64,000 nucleotides of DNA from Cladobotryum mycophilum (Eukaryota > Ascomycota > Sordariomycetes > Hypocreales > Hypocreaceae), in NCBI GenBank assembly GCA_036429605.1, contig JAVFKD010000002.1, forward strand, positions 2,914,001 to 2,978,000, written 5' to 3'. Positions 48,258 through 57,486 of this stretch are shown here, piece after piece (position 1 is the first letter of the stretch; each line of letters opens with the position of its first letter). The notes under the pieces are model-generated. The model was not told the origin of the DNA. It worked only from the letters and a program-made list of their open reading frames with translations, and ran no database searches. The translations under genes and the position numbers were made by a program.

Positions 48258-49536
48258 GTTTGATGGATAGAGACGATCGTGTAGGGAATTAAATGAAGAA
48301 AGCAACGGGTGAAAACCTCGGACCCTAGGAGGCAAAAAACTGTTTATACGAAGAAAATAGTCAGAGAACGTCGATGATCCCGTCCTCAATAAAGGACGTT
48401 TTGTTTTGTCTTGTCTTGTCTTGTTTTCTTGTCAGTTTGCGAAACTTGAGAGAGCCCAGCAACAATTTTTGCCCTTGGAGCGATGGAGCCAATCAGAGGG
48501 GCGGAGAAATAACCCCACCATAGATGGATGTTCTCCAAAGCTTTCAGCGCATTTCAGTTCAGACAATCGCTATAATGTAAGACTTGGTCACTAAAGCTTC
48601 GGGGCAGTCATCCCTTGCTTTCATCATCATATCCATATAGATATATCTCACCTGGATGACAACCAAGGTGGGCATTGATTTAGGTTAAACATCTCATTTC
48701 GCCTAGGATGAAGCACACAAAATACCTACAAGTAGTACAGGTAGTATTCAACGACCCAAAGTACAATCAACCCCCGGCCGAAGCAAGTGGCCCTGGTGGT
48801 TGGGTTGTACATACATACGGAAGGTCTCGGGCTGTTTCTGGGCAAACAGGGAACGGCATGACGAGGAGGAAATGGCGGTGATGGCGGTGATGGATGGTGT
48901 TTGCGTCACTTCCAAGACTTTATATGAGTCCTCATTACTCCGTGTATTACTTCCATGAATCCTTCCTGTCGCACTACATCCTGGGAAAAGCGGTAGGATT
49001 GTCGAACATGTCCTACCAGGAACCATTCAACGAGGGACACAATAAATTACCTGCGACCATTCTCTGATGAGGAGGCATGAATGGGGGAATGAAGCTAATC
49101 CCCCTTTGAACAAGCACCATCACTATTTTGGGGTAACATTGAGAAAAATTCAGGGACCAGTATGACCAGAAACATTTTGAGTGCGCTACAGAAAAGGCTC
49201 ACGAGACATTATACCTCTTGGCCCAGGTCAATATTTATTTGTGCAGACAGAGTAACATTTAATGCTAATAAAAAGGAAACCAGAGTCTAATCGTAAACTA
49301 TGAACTTCCATATGATTTTTACTTTTATACATACATTAGATAGCAGATGCTAGAGTGCCGCCAACAGGATAGGTTGTGTATAAAAAAAAAAAAATCAACA
49401 AAATGAAGATACATGCCAGTACCCCCTTCTCTGCTTCAGGTTTTGTGGAGCGTAGTGGGAGACAGCGAGGTACATTCTCCAAGTACTCCGTATGGATGAC
49501 GCGCAGTGAGACAGTGTTCTGCAGGGCAATTTATTT

Positions 49537-49733
49537 CTGTAGTAAAAATTGGTACAGTCCCGGGACGGTCCCCACCCCGTTCTAAGGTCCCAGCTAAGTT
49601 GTTACAAGCTAGGTGCCAACGGGTGCCAACGGGTGCCAAAGAGTGCCAAAGAGTGCCAAAGGGTGCCAGGCTCCAATAACTGTATAGCTCCGTTCTGGAA
49701 CCGCCCTGGGACTGTACCAAAACCCTTTTACAG
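49537..49733. repeat. MITE-like inverted repeat enclosing six decamers
   Basis: The left arm CTGTAGTAAAAATTGGTACA continues GTCCC. The right arm is GGGACTGTACCAAAACCC followed by TTTTACAG. Reverse-complemented, the right arm matches the left over about 25 bases with small gaps. Between them lie six tandem 10-mers of type GGGTGCCAAM (49611-49670). No transposase and no clear target-site duplication are visible. Class assignment is inference. Confidence 0.55.
49611..49670 (+). repeat. Six tandem 10-bp repeats (GGTGCCAA core)
   Basis: Consecutive units AGGTGCCAAC, GGGTGCCAAC, GGGTGCCAAA, GAGTGCCAAA, GAGTGCCAAA and GGGTGCCAGG, seen directly. They lie inside the inverted-repeat element. Confidence 0.95.
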
Positions 49734-50562
49734 CTGGAGGTCTGGCAACGTCGTGACTTTTTGCTACAGTGACAAGGTCCCACCCACCATTTCGCACTAC
49801 GGTCCTATGTGGATGGTGGTGGTTGTGGCCGAACAAGTGGGTGGTGACAGTGACAAGTGACAGTGACAATGAGGCTCCTCCTAGGTGTCCCTAGGTGTCG
49901 CACATAACCTAACCCATTGCATTGCATGGCATGACAGCAAAAAGTAACAGCAACAAAGTTCATTTGCCAATTAGAGTGATGATGGTGTTGAACAAAGGCA
50001 ACTCTAGTTTCTAGTTGCTTTTGTCCAGTCGAAGCGTTGAATTGACTCCCGTGGTCCTGCTGGTGGCGTGCATTTTCCATCCAGTCGCCATCGCTAGATG
50101 CCGCAGTCAGACGCCTCGCAGCTTTTCACCCTGTTCTTGTGTTGCATTCATGCTGCACAGTGCATGTTGGTTGAGTCGCAAGGCATGGATGGAGGAACAG
50201 AGACCACCACCATCCATGAAAGGCGGGGGAGAGCGAGGGTCCAGTAAGAACAGGGCCCTTTTTTTGCTTAGTGCACCAAGCAGGTTTTAGCAGGCTCTAA
50301 CTGGTCTCTTACAGGGCTTGAGGCTCCCTATAGTTGCCCTGCCGTAGTGTCCATGTGTAATAAGTGCCCATGTAGGTACCTAGTAGCCCTAGAGGTGTAG
50401 GTGCAGGTGGTATGTATGTACAGTATGTACACATTCAGTGGGCGGCGAGCTTTGACCCCCCCACCACGCACACACAAACACACGCACACCCCACTATACT
50501 TTGCTTCCTGCAAACCAGACAAACATGTGCAAATGACTCCAAGTGGGGCCAGTGCGGTACAA

Positions 50563-50585
50563 TTTTTTTTTTTTTTTTTTTTTTT
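50563..50585. repeat. Poly-T tract
   Basis: Twenty-three consecutive T in the promoter side of the PRPP synthetase gene. Confidence 0.95.
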
Positions 50586-51172
50586 ACTCAAAGCTCGTTA
50601 CTTGTTGCAGCAGGTACCGCCTATGCTTTGCTCTTGCCGGCTTCCTGACTCAGAACCACCACCAGAAACCTTACTGCCTACCCTTCTCTCGTCTCGTCCT
50701 TTCACCTCTTCCTCTTCTTCTTCTTCTTTTCCCCTCTCTCCTCCTTTCGTCTCCCTCTTCTTGAATCTCCGTCAACATGCTGATCCACTAATACTCTTTT
50801 TTTTTGCATCCTCTGTGTTGCCGTCGCTGCTGTTGACGCCGCAGTTGTCGCTCCACCCTCACCCCAAAATCTGATCCGTCCTCTTCCGTTTACGTCCCTC
50901 GATCGGCCGCCGCAATCGGTTGTCTCCTTCTCCAAACGCTCGGCCCACGAATTGCCTCTGACGTCGCATATTCTTCTTCTCCCCACCTTGACAGACTTGC
51001 GGGTCATCAAGGGCAAAAAAAGGATTATAGCCTGGTTTCCTTCACGCGAACCCCTCTATAATCATCATCTTCCAGGTCGCATCATTGACCCGGATTTGTC
51101 CAATTTGATATCCATCCATATCTTCTTACAAAAAAAAAAAAAAAAGGATAATCATAATCACCAGCCGTCACC

Positions 51173-52534
51173 ATGGTTCGGAACATCGTCATCCTTGGTG
51201 GCAATTCCCATCCGTCACTCACAGAGAGCATCTGCTCGTTCCTCTGTATCCCATCATGCGATCGCATCCTCACCAAATTCTCTGGTGGCGAGAGTCGCTG
51301 TGAGATCAAGGACTCTGTCCGTGGCAAGGATGTCTACATCGTTCAGTCCGGCTCTGGCAATGTCAATGACCACCTTATTGATCTTTGTATCATGATATCA
51401 GCATGCAAGATCGGTTCCGCCAAACGTGTCACTGCCGTTGTCCCTCTCTTCCCGTACTCGAGACAGCCTGACTGGCCTTACAACAAGGCCGGCGCGCCAT
51501 TGTCCAAATCATCCAACAATGCCAAGAACGACTACACATTCGAGAGCGTGCCGGCCACGCCTCACCCTGGTGCTCCCCGAAGCGCTGGCCTGTTAGCCAA
51601 CGGTGTCAATGGTCTTGCCGAAAGGCTTATTAAGAGCACCATTACCGAGAATGGCTCCGGCGAACTCAACGGATTCCACCGCCCTCCTCCGAAAAGATCT
51701 GACACTCTCTCGAGCATTGGCTCTAATGGCGTCAATGCTCATCACGGCGAACCACGAAGCTTCACGACTCACGATTTCGAAAACCAATCCAACATTAATG
51801 CCTTTCAACCCAAGCCTGGTTATAAGCAATGGGTTGCCCAGGCCGGTAACCTCGTCGCCGACCTGCTCACATGCGCCGGCGCTGATCACATTATAACCAT
51901 GGATCTCCACGATCCCCAGTACCAGGGCTTCTTTGACATCCCCGTCGATAACCTATATGGAAAGTTCCTCATCCAGAACTATATCCAAGTCCACATTCCA
52001 GAGTACAGGGAGGCTGTCATTGTCTCTCCCGATGCAGGCGGTGCGAAACGTGCGACCGCCATTGCCGACAGCCTCAACATGGACTTTGCACTTATTCACA
52101 AGGTAAAGCGGCCTCATCCTCCGTCTCGACCGAAACTCATTTCTACTTCACAGGAACGTCGTCCCATCAAATTCACTAATCAGCGCAATGCAAGCATGAT
52201 GCTTGTTGGTGACATTGCCAACCGGGTTTGTATCTTGGTTGATGATCTTGCTGATACAGCAAATACCATTACTCGTGCCGCCAAGCTTCTCAAGCGCGAG
52301 GGTGCTTTGAAAGTGTACGCTCTAATCACTCACGGCGTTTTCAGTGGGGATGCCATCGCCCGCGTCAACGCATCAGCCCTTGACAAGATTATCGTGACCA
52401 ATTCCGTACCACAAGAGGAACATCGTCAGCAATGCCCCAAGTTGGAAGTGCTTGACATTTCTTCTGTCTTTGCCGAGGCTATTCGTCGCGTCCATCATGG
52501 CGAATCTATCAGCGTGCTTTTCCAGTACACATGA
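51173..52534 (+). CDS. Ribose-phosphate diphosphokinase (PRPP synthetase) with inserted region
   Basis: Cytosolic enzyme that makes PRPP from ribose 5-phosphate and ATP, for purine, pyrimidine, His and Trp synthesis. Exons are 51173-52102 and 52154-52534 (436 aa). The removed 51-nt intron has no stop and is a multiple of three, so it can be misread as coding. Splicing restores the catalytic loop HKERRP. Other motifs: LGGNSHPSLTESIC, FSGGESRCEIKDSVRG, TMDLHDPQYQGFFDIPVDNL and the PRPP site CILVDDLADTANTI. An insertion of about 110 residues lies between PYSRQ and AGNLVADLL, where bacterial enzymes have a short loop. Such non-homologous regions mark fungal Prs1/Prs5-type subunits, which act in hetero-oligomers. 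Which paralogue this is I cannot tell. Confidence 0.93.
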   Translation: MVRNIVILGGNSHPSLTESICSFLCIPSCDRILTKFSGGESRCEIKDSVRGKDVYIVQSGSGNVNDHLIDLCIMISACKIGSAKRVTAVVPLFPYSRQPDWPYNKAGAPLSKSSNNAKNDYTFESVPATPHPGAPRSAGLLANGVNGLAERLIKSTITENGSGELNGFHRPPPKRSDTLSSIGSNGVNAHHGEPRSFTTHDFENQSNINAFQPKPGYKQWVAQAGNLVADLLTCAGADHIITMDLHDPQYQGFFDIPVDNLYGKFLIQNYIQVHIPEYREAVIVSPDAGGAKRATAIADSLNMDFALIHKVKRPHPPSRPKLISTSQERRPIKFTNQRNASMMLVGDIANRVCILVDDLADTANTITRAAKLLKREGALKVYALITHGVFSGDAIARVNASALDKIIVTNSVPQEEHRQQCPKLEVLDISSVFAEAIRRVHHGESISVLFQYT

Positions 52535-53786
52535 GCTACGCCTTTCGCTCAAAGTACGCAAGGTTCTATCTTTGGCGCCCAGTCGGATGGGATGGGCGCA
52601 ATTACCTTCCTTGGATCTCCTGGTTTTTCTTTACAGGTCATTTGATAACACTTGTGGCCTTCCAAGTCTACTGTATTTGTCTTGCGGGTTGGGTCAATCA
52701 TTCTTGGGAGTTGAATGGTGCTGTCATTTTCTCTTTGCGACTTCACTACCCCTCATGCGCCGTCTCTATCAAGGGTATCCCTGGCATTTAAGAGGTCTTT
52801 GGTGCGAAACGAGGGGGAAGAAAGAGGCAAGCTCTACTTGGCTTGCTTGTTGGCGGGCTAGGCATGCGGATACTGATCTGCTTGCTTATATATCGTTTTT
52901 TGCTACACACACACTTATCCATACTCATTGCGCGCAGTGTTGCAACAAGGCAGCTGGCGTGCCGAACCCCAACGCTGGGGATGGGAATTGCTTGATTTTC
53001 TTTCTCCTGTTATCAAAAATCTATAGAAAGTAAAATGGATCGTAGACTTGGACATTTGCGGATTTTGGTCTGGGACATCATATCATGTGCTTGCATTCGT
53101 GCTAGCTCTGTGTATAGGCGCAAAGGAAACATTACATGTTGCATGGCGAGGTCCTGATGTGTGGTACTGGCGTTGGGCGGGTCATGTCAAAATTGATGAG
53201 AATTTTACAATTTGCATAGCATAATAAGAGAGTGAAGATCTCTTAACTATCAATGTGTTCCATTTCTCTTGACTGTCTGTTGTGTTGTGTGCCTTGATGG
53301 GTGGATCTGAGTTTTTTAGATTCCGAAAACTTTTCGTGCTTTTAGGTCAAGGTCACGACATCATGTGTCAATGCTCACATGCTCACAACCCATTCATCAT
53401 TCAGCTAGATAGTGTATGCGGAAACAGCAATACAACAAATCTTTTATTGCTAGATCTAATATTATCTATGGGGGGAGCGGGGGGCGGTGTATTCAGTCTA
53501 GTAAAATGATGAAAGAATCTTTTCTTTTCCTATCACCAATCTCGGGTTCCCAAATTCCTTGTATCTGTTGTGTCATAGTCCTCGTAAGTCGTTGATCTGT
53601 AAGTTGTTGCCTCTCGCTGTGGTCCCGTAACAAAAAGCAATAAAAACAAAACAAAAAACAACCTGTGTCTCCTTATAAAATCATGTATGCTGTGATGAGA
53701 AGATTGTGTCCGCCTCACCCCTCCCCCGCCCCCAAGTCAAAGTATTTGTCTTCATACCATTCACTCTCTTTCCACAATGATTTGCG
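52535..53786. other. Convergent 3' intergenic region
   Basis: Separates the 3' ends of the PRPP synthetase and the E2-PARP gene. AT-rich; no gene is recognised. Confidence 0.5.
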
Positions 53787-56700
53787 TTACATAGTCCAGT
53801 GCACCGTGGCGATTGCCTTGATGTCTTCCGGAATCTGCCAGCCGTGGGATGTTGCAGCTCTTGTATATGCACTGATTGCCTCGCCAATAGTGTAGTCCTG
53901 TTTGGCTAGAGATCCCGTCTCTAATCTTGCCGGGGGTGCAAGTCGCAGAGACCCACTCGCACCTGCAAAAGGATCTTCTCGACAGTCAGGGCAGGTGACC
54001 AGCCCGAGTTAGTGAGCATCTCAGAGCAGATGGCGCCTCCAGACGTAACATGTCCTCCTCCTCCGGCCATGAATGTCTTGAATCGAGGGCGGATGACACG
54101 AACGAATGGAGGAGAGAAGGGGTAGTTGGCGCCGAAGCGGAGTTCCAGCACAACACTAGGGCAACCCACTTGTTTCATATCCTGGGCTAAAGGAAGGTCT
54201 TTATCAAATGTGTGAAGCTCGACGATCCAGTGGAACATGTTTGTTAATCTATCGAAATCAACATACCAACCTAGCGAGCCAATGTCGTGGGTTGACTGGA
54301 TCTGTTGGAGTTCTCTAACGGCACGTGCGAGGCTCTGAAGTGCGCCAGAGGATGAAGAAGCCCAGGTAGGTTCTGGAAGCTTGGGAAGAGAGTCGAGAGC
54401 TAGAGAACCAGGTCGAAAGTCTGTGGCCACTCTGGTGGTTGTTATGACTAGAGATGCATCTTCGGCCCTCATCTTGAATCCGTGAGCTGTGTTGCTCAGC
54501 TTGGACGAAGCCTGACTTAAAATATCCTGAGACGGACTTCGGCGCCGCTTCCGAATCTCACTGGTGATGTCAAATTCATCATCCGAGTCCATGAGAAAGG
54601 CATAGTCAGCTTCATCGTCCCCACCGTCGAGGATTATTGGAGGGTTCTCTCCCGAGTCTCCGGATGCAGAGGGCACTGCAGTTGTTATGATGGGATCCCC
54701 TACCTCCAGCAAGTTCATGTCACGTCGCTGCGCAGATGAGAGTGCCGACAGGGGAATCTCTACCCGTCTCCCGCCAATTCCGGTAAGCTGGAAAGCCATA
54801 GATTGTGGTACGTAACCAGTGCATTTTCTAGTTGGCTGTGCTGGGAATGGATAATTTGTTGCTTCGAGGGTTGGCGACACCATCACCATCAAATATCGGC
54901 ATTGAATCCATTCAAGTTTGTTCACCACATAGTGTGGATTGGTGGAGACGAATTCCCCGGTGCGGTTGATGAGTTCACATATACCAATAGCACTTCGTGG
55001 TTTCAATGCGGAGTTTGGCCAAATTGATGCTGTAAAATCAGACCAAGCACCCCTCTCACTGTAAGAGCTACTAGTGGTTAAATGGGGGCTAAAATAGACA
55101 CCATGACCGTATGATCGGCCATGTGTGGTGGCTTGAAAGTCAAGTCCGGTACGAATTATGCTATGCCAGTTGCGGAGAGGGCTGCCATGCCAAGCGAATA
55201 TAGTGGGTGGCTGCTGTCGAGAATACAAAGCTTGGGCGGTCGAACGCAATTCATTAACAAAAAGCCTTTCTCGCTCTGGGGTTCCTTGCAGGAAACGGAA
55301 TTGCATATATTCTGATGGGATTCCCCGCACCCTGTTGAAGCTGCTGGTTGGTGTTTCATCCTCTGATGACATTTCAGGGTTCAACGGCGGTACTGGCTCA
55401 TCTTGAAGAATAAGTGACCTATTCGAAGCGATGATCCAATGCAGAAGCAACAATCCATTCTTGTCTATGCGTTCCCAAGACGACAAGTGTCGTCGTGGGT
55501 TCTGGAGTAAGAACTCTCTCATTCTGAGTACTGAAGGTATTCCACGCGTTATGTAGGTCAAGGAGAGGCGGCGCTCCTCGTCCTCGAACCCATCAAGATC
55601 ATTGTTGAATTGGAATACGTAAACTTTCTTCCAATCACTCGTTGGCTCTGAAGCCTGCGTAGCGTTACCATCTGGTACTACATTCACCGGTGTAGTCTCT
55701 GTAGACATTATTTCGAACTTGCACGAGCTAGCCTGTACACTTGTTATTCGGCAGAGATGTCTCTCCAAGAATCCGTTGGCCATAGATCTGACTTGAGTTC
55801 TATCTCTGCTATCTATAACAACTAATATCGGGGTCCCCACTTGGAGATTTCTGATGGATATGTAATCTGCGGGATTGAATTTGATCACCTTGTCTAAAAA
55901 ACAGGCCTCTGCAAGGAGATTCTCTTCTGGATCAATCTTGGATCCAGTCAAAACACCTTTGAGATTGAGGCCCGTCGGATACTCCCGAATCGATGTCTTG
56001 TTTGACAAGGCAGAGTAGAAGAAGCAGATAAGGAGGTCAACAACAAATGGATTTTTGATAATTTCGTGTTCAATGCTTGAACCAAGGCCGAGGTTGATAT
56101 ACTGATAAAGGCAAAGGGGGTTTGAGCAAACGTAGGGTTTCAATGCCTCAAACTCAAGTTCCATCCCTTGGTGGCATACGATGCAATATTGCGTACACCG
56201 TGACAACCGCCGAAGGGCAAATTGCAAAGAAGTCATGGACAGATTGAATTCCTGATTCTCGTCCAGAGAATAATCGTGATGCAACGACGAGTGAGCATTT
56301 GCGGATACGGGGGGTCTTGGTCCTCCTCCGTGTCTTGAACTTGAGGTGTCTCAATTGCTGCGCTTGAGAAATGTTCACCTCGTGAAAACTGGAACAAGCG
56401 AGTTTGTGCTGCGTCCCAAGAGAGATGTGATTTTCTGCGAATCTTGAGAAGCTGAAGGAACTCATCATTAAGGAGAAGATTGATAGAATTCGAGACATAG
56501 AGAGACACAAAGTCGTCCGAGTCGTGTTCCATCTGTCCATCGCGAATTTCTGATTCTTCATTCGCAGCCTGTTCATGATTGATAGAGAGATCAAATGCGC
56601 TTTTTGCTGTCATGAGCGATGGCTTGAACTTGGCACATTTTCCCAGTCGAAATTGCACATTAAACCGATCCGGTGGGAGCTCCAGTAAGTCTGAAATGCT

Positions 56701-57486
56701 CGGGTACCCGCTAGGAAATCGGCACAAAAGGACAATATAGTCGTTTGGCTTTATATCCCAGGCTTCAAGAGCATCCTCGGGTATGCCAAGTTTGGCCGCA
56801 CGAAGAGATAATGAAATGATGTCTGCGTGCTGGATTTGGCCTTCGGGGAAGATACCCACCGAGATACCAGTCAACTGGGCGGCGCGCAAATCCTTCTTCA
56901 ACCGCTTGGCAGATGATGCATCGAAAGAGAGAGGAGATGGCTCTTTCTGCGTTGTACCCACACTCTGCTCGTTGTAAAGATAGTCATCCGTATACTCGTA
57001 TACAAATGAACCCTCATCCTCTTCAGAATAGATATCGTCAGGCGCATCGGCAATGTCACTTAATTCGGAACTTTGCCCCGCGGCATCAAGGCAACCGGTC
57101 TCTAGCTTGGCTGTAAGTTTTTCTGATATAGTTGAGATGAGGGATTGAACGTTCTGCTTCGAAATAGTAAGTGAGAGACGTTCTAGGAATGATAGGATTT
57201 CCGCGTGACCACACTCCGACAAGGTGAAGATCATAAAGCTTGAACTCTTGGGATAAGAATCGACATCTAGATCATCTTAGTCTTCTATTTTCGCTGCAGG
57301 GCAGAGTTGAGAGATGGGCATCTCACCTAGATTGAGCACCTGTATATCGAGAGCACTCGGGAGGCTCTCGTGGGAATAGGTAAAAACAAGCTCTCCATCC
57401 GAATCTCCGCGACGAACGTTGGATCCCCGCTCGATTATTATCTCCTTGGCAAGAGCCACATCCTGGTTGAATTGTTTTAACCCCAT
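53787..57486 (-). CDS. UBE2Q-like E2 / PARP fusion protein, two apparent frameshifts
   Basis: Exon 1 is 57486-57327; a 60-bp intron (branch GACTAAG) joins LNL to DVDSYPKSSSFMIF; exon 2 runs 57266-53787. The N-terminus is RWD-like. A Cys motif (CIVC...YVCSNPLC, near 412-435) may bind zinc. The PARP domain (near 700-850) has FAWHGSPLRNWHSIIRTGLD and GRSYGHGVYFSP, closest in pattern to PARP6/8/16. The usual catalytic Glu aligns with His in NPHYVV, which suggests mono-ADP-ribosylation. A UBE2Q-like E2 domain ends the protein, with its Cys in GGAICSEMLTNSGWSP near 1131. Two G-runs on the plus strand, 56309-56314 and 53932-53936, each need one added base. The second leads from CDLHP into ARLETGSLAKQDYTIGEAIS and a stop at 53787. 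Corrected length is 3642 nt (1213 aa). Substrates are unknown. Confidence 0.9.

Larger units (their letters stand above)
48258..51172. promoter_or_regulatory. RPC17 / PRPP synthetase divergent region
   Basis: A 2.9-kb gap. It carries TCTTG repeats near 48406-48430, the inverted-repeat element at 49537-49733, 23 T at 50563-50585, C/T-rich sequence at 50690-50960, and 16 A at 51130-51145 just before the PRPP synthetase start. No coding region with family features is seen. Confidence 0.5.

Noticed and set aside
52103..52153. Reading the 51-nt PRPP synthetase intron as coding
   Set aside because: It would split the invariant HKER loop, and the segment has GT...AG borders.
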